The notes below the pieces were generated by a model that searched no databases, had not been told where the DNA came from, and was given only the letters and a program-made list of their open reading frames with translations. A stretch of 19,126 nt of DNA from JANYIP01 sp031394045. Lineage in GTDB: Bacteria > Actinomycetota > Actinomycetes > Prado026. Positions 6,899-13,742 of this stretch are shown here, one piece after another. Made by a program: the position numbers and the translations under genes. Where the stretch lies: assembly GCA_031394045.1 (NCBI GenBank), contig JANMWN010000023.1:1-19126 (forward strand), given 5' to 3'. Numbering within the stretch: the first letter of the stretch is position 1; every line of letters begins with the position of its first letter.

Positions 6899-7960
6899 GT
6901 GATCGACCGCTTGGACGCAGTCGGCGCTTCCTCGCGTACCTGGCCCGGGCTCCTGAGCGCGTTGCTGCGAGGCGACCAGCTGGACGCCGACGACACCGCC
7001 TGGGCGATGGACGAGATCATGTCCGGGAGCGCCACCGCAGTCCAGATCGCCGGGTTTGCCGTCGCGCTCCGGGCCAAGGGCGAGACGGCGGCCGAGATGG
7101 ACGGGCTGGTGCGGACGATGCTCGCCCACGCCCACCGGATCGAGGTCGACGGGCCGATCGTCGACGTCGTGGGTACTGGCGGCGACCGGGCCCACACGGT
7201 GAACATCTCGACGATGGCCGCCCTCGTCGTGGCCGGCACCGGGGCCCGGGTCGTCAAGCACGGCAACCGGGCCGCGTCGTCGACCTGCGGTGCTGCCGAC
7301 GTCCTTGAGGAGCTGGGCGTGCAGCTCACCCTGACGCCCGAGCAGGTCGCTCAGGTCGCGGTCGACGCGGGTATCACCTTCTGCTTCGCCCAGGTCTTCC
7401 ACCCCGCCTTCCGGCACGCCGCCGTGGCACGGCGCGAACTGGGTGTGGCCACCGCGTTCAACTTCCTCGGGCCGCTCACCAACCCGGCACAGCCCGGCGC
7501 GCAGGCGATCGGTTGCGCTGACCCTCGGATGGCCGGCGTGATGGCCGAGGTGTTCGCGCGGCGCGGCGTCTCGGCCCTGGTCGTACGCGGCGACGACGGG
7601 CTCGACGAGTTGACGACCTCCACGACCTCGCAGGTCTGGCGGGTACGCGGGGGAGCGGTCACCCACGATGTCGTCGACCCTGCGCGGCTCGGGCTCCCTG
7701 AAGCACCGGGCGGGGCCCTGCGCGGTGGCGACGCGACCTTCAACGCTGCCGCTGTCCGGTCCTTGCTGGCCGGCCAGGCTGGTCCCGTACGCGACGCCGT
7801 GCTGCTGAATGCGGCCGCGGCGCTGGTTGCGCTTGAGGCCGACGACGCGCCGCTCGAGGACCGGCTCGCGGCCGGCCTGGTCACTGCGGCTGAGGCTGTC
7901 GACTCCGGTGCGGCCGCGGGCGTGCTTGATCGTTGGGTTGCCGCCACCCGTAGCTTCTGA
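6899..7960 (+). CDS. trpD: Anthranilate phosphoribosyltransferase (TrpD)
   Basis: The 353-residue cytoplasmic enzyme transfers the phosphoribosyl group of PRPP to anthranilate, the second committed step of tryptophan synthesis. The family signature GTGGD at 92-96 (VVGTGGDRAHTVNIST) binds PRPP, and KHGNRAASS (about 120-128) forms the glycine/asparagine loop. AFNFLGPLTNP and the DGLDELTTS block (Asp-Glu, metal binding) follow in the usual order. The N-terminal helical domain is complete. The GTG start at 6899 gives normal family length; an open frame reaches upstream to 6638, but that part overlaps the receiver gene and has no homology. It is isolated from other trp genes, as is common in actinobacteria, where trpD lies beside ctaE. 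Confidence 0.97.
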   Translation: MIDRLDAVGASSRTWPGLLSALLRGDQLDADDTAWAMDEIMSGSATAVQIAGFAVALRAKGETAAEMDGLVRTMLAHAHRIEVDGPIVDVVGTGGDRAHTVNISTMAALVVAGTGARVVKHGNRAASSTCGAADVLEELGVQLTLTPEQVAQVAVDAGITFCFAQVFHPAFRHAAVARRELGVATAFNFLGPLTNPAQPGAQAIGCADPRMAGVMAEVFARRGVSALVVRGDDGLDELTTSTTSQVWRVRGGAVTHDVVDPARLGLPEAPGGALRGGDATFNAAAVRSLLAGQAGPVRDAVLLNAAAALVALEADDAPLEDRLAAGLVTAAEAVDSGAAAGVLDRWVAATRSF

Positions 7961-7973
7961 GCCGCTCGAACCG

Positions 7974-8010
7974 GTCCGCGGCCAGGGATCAGCGGACAGG
8001 ATCAGCGGAC
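7974..8010. repeat. Direct repeat and small hairpin between convergent genes
   Basis: GGATCAGCGGAC occurs at 7986-7997 and again at 7999-8010, separated by one base. GTCCGC (7974-7979) can pair with the GCGGAC of either copy, so a weak alternative stem-loop lies between trpD and the convergent zinc-ribbon gene. The second copy encodes the last residues and stop of that gene. A bidirectional terminator role is possible but weakly supported. Confidence 0.35.
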
Positions 8011-8400
8011 GCGGGCGCGCCGCCAGCTCTCGCGTAGGAACCACAGCGGCAGGATCACCATCGGGACGCAGAGGACGGCGTTGACCAGGCCGCCGCCGGA
8101 CATGAACCAGATGAACAGGATCGGTACGGCGCACAGGACGGACAGGACGATGCGTCCGGTCAGCCCGAAGGACATCGGGCCAGGCTCCACCCGGGAAAAC
8201 ACCCGGGTGTCGTTGCGCAGGGTCGACGGGCCGGGGGCGACCAGGAACCCGTTCGTGCCGGGGTCGGTGGCACCAAGGGTCGGGGTCTCGGCTCCGGCGG
8301 ACGATTCAAGTACTGCCACGGGGACCGGTGCATGGCACAGCCCACACGCGAGTGCGCCACGGACGAGCGTGGCACCGCAGGAGCAGCGACCGTCGGTCAT
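8002..8400 (-). CDS. Small zinc-ribbon membrane protein, hypothetical
   Basis: I do not recognise this 132-residue product by name. The N-terminus has C6-x-C8 and C19-x2-C22 (RCSCGATL...ACGLC), a short zinc-ribbon-like knuckle. A polar linker follows (about 30-75), then two hydrophobic segments (about 82-101 and 104-120), ending in a basic tail (RESWRRARVR). The predicted topology is a cytoplasmic ribbon with a two-helix membrane hairpin. The ATG at 8400 is the first start in frame after the ribbon; no clear Shine-Dalgarno precedes it. It lies 56 nt downstream of the Lrp-like gene on the same strand and may be cotranscribed. It converges with trpD. Similar small ribbon-plus-membrane proteins are common in actinobacteria and have no assigned function. 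Confidence 0.7.
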   Translation of the reverse strand: MTDGRCSCGATLVRGALACGLCHAPVPVAVLESSAGAETPTLGATDPGTNGFLVAPGPSTLRNDTRVFSRVEPGPMSFGLTGRIVLSVLCAVPILFIWFMSGGGLVNAVLCVPMVILPLWFLRESWRRARVR

Positions 8401-8456
8401 GCTCAGGAGGTCGACCAGCGCAGGGCCGGACTTGATCCTCGAGTCGTCGGGCGCCG

Positions 8457-8744
8457 TCAGTCGCCGTTCTCGAGTCCTAGCGAGAACGCGGCCTCGAGGT
8501 CGTGCCGGCTGAACGCCTGGAACGCGATGTGGGTCTGCGTGGCCAGCACGCCCGGCACCTTGTTCAGCGTGCCCGCGATGACCTCGGCGAGCTCGTCGTG
8601 CACGCGTACGCGGACCATCGCGATCAGGTCCGCGTCGCCGGTGACGGAGTAGACCTCGCTGACGCCGGGGATCTCGGCGATCGCCTGCGCGACCTCGGGG
8701 ATCCGGTCGACCCGAGCGTTGACGAGCACGATGGCGGTGATCAC
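8457..8744 (-). CDS. Stand-alone Lrp/AsnC effector-binding (RAM) domain protein
   Basis: The 95-residue product is an Lrp/AsnC ligand-binding domain without the usual N-terminal helix-turn-helix. It opens VITAIVLVNARVDRIPEVAQAI, continues through IPGVSEVYSVTGDADLIAMVRV with the GDxD loop typical of the αβ-sandwich effector domain, and ends after THIAFQAFS. Such single-domain proteins form oligomers, bind amino acids in characterised relatives, and may modulate full-length Lrp proteins. The GTG at 8744 is preferred over a longer ATG start at 8780, because a TAGGAT -10 lies seven bases upstream and the extra residues are unlike the family. It is probably transcribed with the downstream zinc-ribbon gene. 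A gene of this type close to trpD/qcr is a recurring actinobacterial arrangement. Confidence 0.88.
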   Translation of the reverse strand: MITAIVLVNARVDRIPEVAQAIAEIPGVSEVYSVTGDADLIAMVRVRVHDELAEVIAGTLNKVPGVLATQTHIAFQAFSRHDLEAAFSLGLENGD

Positions 8745-8757
8745 GGGGACGATCCTA
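8742..8757 (-). promoter_or_regulatory. Leaderless -10 element for the Lrp-like gene
   Basis: On the minus strand TAGGAT (plus-strand 8752-8757) is followed by seven bases and the GTG start at 8744. It fits TANNNT at the distance expected when transcription begins at or next to the start codon. No clear -35 is visible. Confidence 0.5.
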
Positions 8758-8795
8758 GGCCTGCGCGTGAGCGGAGGCACCGGGTCGGTCGGGGG

Positions 8796-10568
8796 TCAGC
8801 CCACCGGGCGCAGCCGCCGCCGGTCCGTTCCGCTGCCACCGCTGCTCGGCGCGTCTCGGTGCGCCGATGTCACCGAGGCGAACCGCTCGCGGTGCGCTCC
8901 GGCCCCGTGGGCCGGCGAGGACCACTGCCCCGAGACCGCGACGATCCGGGTGCCCGGCTGGTCGAGCCAGCGCAGGACGCACTCGGTCTCCTCAGCCGTC
9001 GCTGCTGGAGTCGGGCCCGGCGCAGGCTCCACGTGCTCGGCGGTGGCCAGCATGGCGTCGACGAAGGGGAGCGGGGCAACGCCGCGGGGCACGACGTCGG
9101 TGCCGACGAGCCGGCCGTGGCGTACGGCGACGATCTCCCACCCGAGCTCGGGGGTACGTCGGGCGGCGACGAGCTCGGCCACCGCTGCGAGTCCACCGAG
9201 CCGGTGCATGCGGGCGGTCGCGAGGACGAACGCGGCGAGACGGTCGCGGTGGACGGCGGCGTCCTCGTAGCGCTCGGCCGCCGACAGCTCGGCGATGCGC
9301 AGGTCCAACCGGGACACCAGGGAGCGGCTGTCGCCGTGGATAGCGAGCCGCAACGCCGTGGTGTGCACCGCGTAGTCGTCGACCGACTCGTGGCCCTCGC
9401 AGGGCGCGCCGCACCGACCCATGCCGTAGAGCGCGCAGGCGGTGCCGGTCCCCGATGCCGACATCCGGCCGGTGCACTGACGCACCTGCACGGCCTCGTG
9501 CACAGCGGTCAGGGCCGCCTCGGCGGCCCGGCGCGAGCCGAACGGACCGAGGTAGTCGGCGCCGTCATCCTTCAGTGCCCGCACCATCGACAGGCGAGGG
9601 AAAGGCTCGACGGTCAGCTTCAGCCAGAGCACCCGCTCGGGAAAGCGCGACCGCCGGTTGTACCGCGGCTTGTGCTCGGCGATCAGCCGCAGCTCGCGTA
9701 CCTCGGCCTCGAGCGCGGTCGGGCACGGGATCGGCCGGACCCGCTCGGCCAGCCGGACCATCTCGCCCATCCGGGTACGCGTCTCGCTGGCGGTGAAGTA
9801 CGAGCGCACCCGCGATCGCAGGTCCTTGGACTTGCCGACGTAGAGCACCCGCCCCTGCGCGTCCTCGAAGACGTAGACCCCGGGGCCGCGCGGAACACCC
9901 TCGGCGAGGTGCCGCTTGCGCCGCAGGGCCGGCGAGACCCGCGAAGAGTAGGTGGTGAGCTCCTCAAGGGTGTCCACCCCCTGGGTGCCGACCCGCTCGA
10001 TCAGCCCGTGCAGCACGTCGACGGTCGCCCGCGCGTCGTCCAGCGCCCGGTGGTTGGGAGTCGTGGTCGAGCGGAAGAGCCGCGCCAGCGTGCTCAGCTT
10101 GCAGTCGGGGGCTTCGTCGCGGAGCACCACCTGCCGGGCCAGCCGGGCGGTGTCGAGCACGCCGAAGGCCGGCCAGTCGTAGCCGGTACGCGCTGCCGCG
10201 GCTCGCAGGAAGCCCATGTCGAACGGCGCGTTGTGGGCCACCAGGACCGCGCCGCGGGCGAACTCGAGAAAGCGCGGGAGCGTGTCGGCGATGGTGGGCG
10301 CGCCCGCCACCATCGTGTCGGTGATGCCGGTGAGCACCTGGATGAACGCGGGAATGGTCGACCCGGGGTTGACCAGGGTCTGGAACTCCCCAAGGACCTG
10401 CCCGCCGCAGACCTTGACCGCACCGATCTCGGTGATGGAGCAGTCGGCCGGCGAGCCACCGGTGGTCTCGAGGTCGACGACCACGAAGACGATGTCCCGC
10501 AACGGAGAGCCCAGCTCGTCAAAGCTGCCCTGGTGGGCGCTGGCGAGCAGGTCGGGCGAAGCGGTCAT
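8796..10568 (-). CDS. DEDDh exonuclease fused to a UvrC-like GIY-YIG nuclease
   Basis: The 590-residue product joins two nuclease modules. Residues about 25-195 are a DnaQ-type 3'-5' exonuclease with D32 and E34 (VVDLETTGG), D117 (AHNAPFDMGFL), H173 and D178 (NHRALDDA), so the DEDDh set is complete. Residues about 225-320 are a GIY-YIG domain (GPGVYVFE...VLYVGKSKDLRSRVRSYF), ending in AEHKPRYNRR as in the UvrC N-terminal half and E. coli Cho. A four-cysteine block follows (VRQC, TAC, GRC, APC), similar to the UvrC cysteine cluster, then a UVR-like segment (AERYEDAAVHRDRL). The UvrC C-terminal RNase H-like and HhH domains are absent. M. tuberculosis Rv2191 has this architecture and also lies beside trpD/ctaE. 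The ATG at 10568 follows a TACCGT -10 by six bases. A DNA repair role is probable, but the substrate is unproven. Confidence 0.9.
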   Translation of the reverse strand: MTASPDLLASAHQGSFDELGSPLRDIVFVVVDLETTGGSPADCSITEIGAVKVCGGQVLGEFQTLVNPGSTIPAFIQVLTGITDTMVAGAPTIADTLPRFLEFARGAVLVAHNAPFDMGFLRAAAARTGYDWPAFGVLDTARLARQVVLRDEAPDCKLSTLARLFRSTTTPNHRALDDARATVDVLHGLIERVGTQGVDTLEELTTYSSRVSPALRRKRHLAEGVPRGPGVYVFEDAQGRVLYVGKSKDLRSRVRSYFTASETRTRMGEMVRLAERVRPIPCPTALEAEVRELRLIAEHKPRYNRRSRFPERVLWLKLTVEPFPRLSMVRALKDDGADYLGPFGSRRAAEAALTAVHEAVQVRQCTGRMSASGTGTACALYGMGRCGAPCEGHESVDDYAVHTTALRLAIHGDSRSLVSRLDLRIAELSAAERYEDAAVHRDRLAAFVLATARMHRLGGLAAVAELVAARRTPELGWEIVAVRHGRLVGTDVVPRGVAPLPFVDAMLATAEHVEPAPGPTPAATAEETECVLRWLDQPGTRIVAVSGQWSSPAHGAGAHRERFASVTSAHRDAPSSGGSGTDRRRLRPVG

Positions 10569-10580
10569 GCCGTGACGGTA
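10566..10580 (-). promoter_or_regulatory. Leaderless -10 element for the exonuclease gene
   Basis: On the minus strand TACCGT (plus-strand 10575-10580) is followed by six bases and the ATG start. It lies immediately downstream of the strong hairpin that ends the preceding transporter operon, so the exonuclease gene appears to be its own transcription unit. Confidence 0.5.
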
Positions 10581-10600
10581 GGCAGCGGCACCGACAGCGC

Positions 10601-10637
10601 GGGGGAGGCGCTCCGACGAAGTCGGCGCGCCTCCCCC
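10601..10637 (-). terminator. Long GC-rich hairpin ending the DUF4331-TPR-NicO unit
   Basis: GGGGGAGGCGC (10601-10611) pairs perfectly with GCGCCTCCCCC (10627-10637). After one mismatch the stem continues with CCGAC/GTCGG around a GAA loop, for 16 base pairs in total. It begins 17 bases after the transporter stop codon. There is no U-tract, which is common for actinobacterial terminators. Confidence 0.75.
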
Positions 10638-10654
10638 GGCCGGCGGCAGCCCCC

Positions 10655-12268
10655 TCAGACTGCTGCCAGCCCACGCACGGCCAGGGAAGCGCCCACCGCC
10701 AGGACGGCGGAGGCGGTGATCAGGGGAAGCACCGCGGCCGTACGCGTCACCCATGGGTGACGTCCGGCTGTCGCGAGCCGGCCGAAGCCGGTGGCCGTGC
10801 GGTGGGCCAGCAGCCCGGCACCGGCGAGCGTGATCGCCATGCCGATGCCGAAGGCCAGGACGAGAAGGACCCCGAACCAGGCCCGCCCGATCGCTGCTGT
10901 TCCCAGCAACACGATCAGCGCGGACGGGCTCGGGACCAGTCCACCTGCGATCCCCAGCGCCACCAGTCCCCGCCGCCCCCCGGGAGCTTCGGTCACTGCC
11001 GGGTGCTGCTGCGGATGCTGGTGCTCATGGGGGTGCGGCTGCTCGTCGACGATCACAGCGACGGCCGCGGCCGCTGGCTCGCTCGCGTGCGGATGGGGAT
11101 GGGGATGGGGATGGGGATGGGGATGCGAGTGGGTGTCCCCGTGCGAGTGGCCGTGCCCGTGCCCAAGTCCGTGCGAGTGGCCGTCGCTCCGACTGTCCGG
11201 CTGACCCTGCGCACGCCGGGCCCGCAGGGAGAACCGCAGGAGGGTGGCTCCGACCCCGATGACGAGCAGGCCGCTGACGGCGGTCAGCCACGGGTACAGG
11301 CTGGCCGGCGTGAGCGTCGCGAAGGTGCCGACCAGCAGGCCGAGCAGCAAGACGCCGAAGGTATGGGTGACCGTGACCGTTAGGGCCACCTGGGTGGCGG
11401 CGCGTAGCGATCGCTCCGACCGCCCCGCGAGGTAGAACGCCATGATCGACTTTCCGTGCCCTGGCGCCACCGCGTGCGCCGCCCCCACACCGACGGCGAT
11501 CAGGACGGCGAGCGCGAAGGTCCAGGTACCGGTGGCCCCGGTGGCGGCCGAGCTCAGCCAGCTGGTGAGCGTGTCGAGGCCGCCGGGCAGGACAGCCGTG
11601 GCCGCGGTCACGGCCGCGTCCCGCTGCGCGAGCGCTGGTCCGCCGAGCCGCAGCTGGGTCGTCGCGGTCGAGACGTCGACGGGCGAGGTGAGCGCGTCCT
11701 GCGGGTACCCGCGCAAGACCTTGCTCGGGCTCGTGGTCGGGGCGTTCGAGCCGATCAGCGTCGTGCCGTCGCCTTGGATCGTCACCTCGCGCCAGCCCAC
11801 CGTGCCGGCCCGGTCGTCGTCGGCGAAGCTCAGCCGGCTCGTCCCCGTGCCCACCTGCAGGTGTGCCGAGGTCGCGCACTCCAGTCGCAGCGTGAACAGC
11901 CCGGCCTGCCCCAGGACGAGGCGTCCGCTGGCCGAAACGACTGACAGCGGCAGCCGCTGACCGTCGACGGCGAGCGTCAGTGTCGTCGCTGACCTGGCGC
12001 AGGATGCCGCGGAGAAGGCGGCGAGCTCGTCCGGGCTGACCTGCCCGTCCCCGTTGCTGTCCATGGCGGGTCGGGCCTGGAGGGTCGGGATCTCGGCCAG
12101 GTCGAGGACGTGCTCGACGGCGATGGCCGACGTGCCGACGACGATCGCGTCGGCCCGGTTCTCGGTGAAGTTGCCCAGGGGGTGCGCCCAGGCCGCGGCG
12201 GCCGGACCGCCGACGAACACGACGACGAGGCCACCGGTCACCAGGAGGCGCCGCCCCAGCCGGGTCAT
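10655..12268 (-). CDS. NicO/RcnA-family nickel/cobalt transporter with His-rich loop
   Basis: The 537-residue membrane protein has a signal peptide ending AAAAWA, so the mature chain would begin HPLGNFTEN with an N-terminal histidine (His29). An extracellular domain of about 200 residues follows, containing an EF-hand-like loop DSNGDGQVSPDE (70-81). The membrane part starts near 250 and has the NicO motif GAAHAVAPGHGKSI (262-275; H265, H271). The second family motif GGLVPSPSALIVLL (442-455) has Ser where RcnA-type proteins often have Cys. Between them a cytoplasmic-type loop (364-422) holds 19 histidines, mostly HG and PH repeats, which is a metal-buffering feature of RcnA. Ni or Co export is the usual family role, but import or another metal is possible. 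The ATG at 12268 overlaps the TPR stop by 4 nt. A longer open frame to 12553 runs into the TPR gene and is rejected. Confidence 0.88.
   Translation of the reverse strand: MTRLGRRLLVTGGLVVVFVGGPAAAAWAHPLGNFTENRADAIVVGTSAIAVEHVLDLAEIPTLQARPAMDSNGDGQVSPDELAAFSAASCARSATTLTLAVDGQRLPLSVVSASGRLVLGQAGLFTLRLECATSAHLQVGTGTSRLSFADDDRAGTVGWREVTIQGDGTTLIGSNAPTTSPSKVLRGYPQDALTSPVDVSTATTQLRLGGPALAQRDAAVTAATAVLPGGLDTLTSWLSSAATGATGTWTFALAVLIAVGVGAAHAVAPGHGKSIMAFYLAGRSERSLRAATQVALTVTVTHTFGVLLLGLLVGTFATLTPASLYPWLTAVSGLLVIGVGATLLRFSLRARRAQGQPDSRSDGHSHGLGHGHGHSHGDTHSHPHPHPHPHPHPHASEPAAAAVAVIVDEQPHPHEHQHPQQHPAVTEAPGGRRGLVALGIAGGLVPSPSALIVLLGTAAIGRAWFGVLLVLAFGIGMAITLAGAGLLAHRTATGFGRLATAGRHPWVTRTAAVLPLITASAVLAVGASLAVRGLAAV
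11091..11126. repeat. Hexanucleotide repeat encoding Pro-His repeats
   Basis: Five perfect GGATGG units and a partial sixth (GGATGC) lie inside the transporter gene. On the coding strand they read CCCATC-phase as alternating CCC and CAT codons, giving the run of Pro-His pairs in the histidine loop. The number of copies could vary in frame by replication slippage, changing the count of metal-binding residues without breaking the gene. Confidence 0.8.
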
Positions 12269-13611
12269 GACGCGGCCCGGTTGGTGACCGCCGCGAGGGT
12301 ACGGTCCGCGAGCTGGCGCTGCAGCGGGTCGAGCATCCCGCGCAGACGCATCGCCGCCGTCAGGTGAGTCTTCGCGGCGGCGTCGTCGCCGAGGGCGTGC
12401 TCGATGACGGCCGCGTGCAGCAGGAAACGTCCGTCGGCCGTACCCAGGTGCAGAGCCAGCCGGGACATGGCCAGGGCCTGCTGGTCGAGACCGGCTGCGT
12501 GCAGGGCCCAGGCGTACGCATCCGCGACATGGACGCTGTGCCGGCGGCTCCATTCGGCCTTCGCCGCAGTCAGCGCCGACTGGGCGCCGCCGTGGTCGGA
12601 CTCGAAGTTGGCGATCTCCAGGTCGGTCTGGACGCCGTTGGCCCTGGCCAGGGCGGCCGACCCGAGGACGACCGCAAACTGTTGCTGCGCCTCAGAATTG
12701 CGGCCGAGCGACTTGAGCAGGTCACCGAAGTCGACGAGGTACTCGGGCAGCGGAGCGCGCCGGACGACGTCGGTCCAGAGCGTCACCGCCGTTGTGTCGT
12801 CACCCCGGAGCGAAGCGACCCGCGCCTGCCCCGCCGTCGCGGCGACCGTCGACGGATCAGCTGACAGGGCGGCGGCGTAGTCGGCGGCCGCGGCCGCGAG
12901 CCGGCCGGTCTGTCGCGCGAGGTCGCCCAGGTGCGTGCGTACGAAGGCGATGTCGCTGGGGCTGGTGGCCGCGGCGAGCGCCCGCTGCATCAGCGCGACT
13001 GCGCCGGGGACGTCGCCGCGGAGCTCGCGCTGGTAGGACAGCCGGGTGAAGGTCGGAACTCCCGGGCTGGTTGCGTCGGCCTGCAGGGCCGAGGCCAGCG
13101 CCTGCGGATACATCCCGAGCTCAGTGAGTGCGTCGGTACGGATCGCGAGGGCCTCGGTGTCGTACGCGTTCGACGCCAGCGCTGTCGTCGCCTCGCGCAG
13201 GGCCAGGGTGAAGTCGTGCCGCGCGGAGGCCAGCGCGGCCAGGCCTGCGTGGGCGGCATCGTCGCCGGGGGCGAGCGCGACGGCCTTGGCCAGCGCTTCG
13301 GCCGCCCTGGGGTAGTAGCTGGGGTTCAGGGTGACCCGGGCCTGCTCCACGTAGGCGACGCCGAGGGCGGCCCAGCTGCGCTCGTCCCCTGACTGCTGGG
13401 CCAGGTGCTCCTGGAGGGTGGAGATTCCTCCCGCGAGGCTGGCAGGTGCCACGGACGCGTCGGCGGCGTCGGCCTGAGCGGAGAGGACCTTGCCCCTGGC
13501 CGAGCTGCTGGCCGCGCTGTGGACAAGACCCACGGCGCCGCCGACGACAAGGGCGAACGCCACGCCGGTCGCGGCGGCGACCGCGGTGCTGGTTCTCGTA
13601 CGGAACAGCAT
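12265..13611 (-). CDS. Membrane-anchored tetratricopeptide repeat (TPR) protein
   Basis: The 448-residue product begins with a short basic stretch and one hydrophobic segment (about 9-31), a signal anchor that puts the rest outside the membrane. The remainder is helical with repeated TPR-like pairs; recognisable units include ERSWAALGVAYVEQARV...YYPRAAEALAKAVALAPGD, then AHAGLAALASARHDFTLALREATTAL, and SDIAFVRTHLGDLARQTGRLAAAAADYAAALSADP. TPR arrays bind partner proteins. It lies between DUF4331 and the NicO transporter and overlaps the latter by 4 nt, suggesting a scaffold for the other two products. The ATG at 13611 has GGGAG five bases upstream; the upstream in-frame ATG at 13701 would include part of the terminator-like hairpin and is rejected. 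The function is inferred only from context. Confidence 0.82.
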   Translation of the reverse strand: MLFRTRTSTAVAAATGVAFALVVGGAVGLVHSAASSSARGKVLSAQADAADASVAPASLAGGISTLQEHLAQQSGDERSWAALGVAYVEQARVTLNPSYYPRAAEALAKAVALAPGDDAAHAGLAALASARHDFTLALREATTALASNAYDTEALAIRTDALTELGMYPQALASALQADATSPGVPTFTRLSYQRELRGDVPGAVALMQRALAAATSPSDIAFVRTHLGDLARQTGRLAAAAADYAAALSADPSTVAATAGQARVASLRGDDTTAVTLWTDVVRRAPLPEYLVDFGDLLKSLGRNSEAQQQFAVVLGSAALARANGVQTDLEIANFESDHGGAQSALTAAKAEWSRRHSVHVADAYAWALHAAGLDQQALAMSRLALHLGTADGRFLLHAAVIEHALGDDAAAKTHLTAAMRLRGMLDPLQRQLADRTLAAVTNRAAS

Positions 13612-13679
13612 CGGGACTCCCGGAGGGACTCGCGGTTCGGGACCGCGACGGGTGGATGAGCTGGGTGGTTGGTGCCCGG

Positions 13680-13708
13680 CCGCGGGGTGGGTGTGGCCCA
13701 CCCCGCGG
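13680..13708 (-). terminator. Perfect 12-bp hairpin between DUF4331 and TPR genes
   Basis: CCGCGGGGTGGG (13680-13691) and CCCACCCCGCGG (13697-13708) form a perfect 12-bp stem with a 5-nt loop. It lies in the 131-bp spacer after the DUF4331 stop and before the TPR start. No U-tract follows in either direction. It could be a partial terminator or an mRNA stabiliser that sets a higher level of DUF4331 than of the downstream genes. Confidence 0.7.
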
Positions 13709-13742
13709 ACGGGCGAACGACCGGCCTGGTCGAAGGAGCAGG

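Noticed and set aside
8796..10568. Calling the exonuclease gene uvrC
   Set aside because: It has the UvrC-like N-terminal part but lacks the RNase H-like and helix-hairpin-helix C-terminal domains and has an added exonuclease domain.
10569..10754. 62-residue upstream extension of the exonuclease
   Set aside because: It would cross the long hairpin terminator and run into the transporter gene; its residues are low-complexity and unlike the family.
8502..10760. 752-codon plus-strand open frame opposite the exonuclease gene
   Set aside because: It is antisense to a protein with intact DEDDh and GIY-YIG residues; its own product is compositionally odd.
12269..12553. Upstream extension of the NicO transporter
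   Set aside because: It lies within the TPR gene and would bury the signal peptide that starts at the ATG at 12268.
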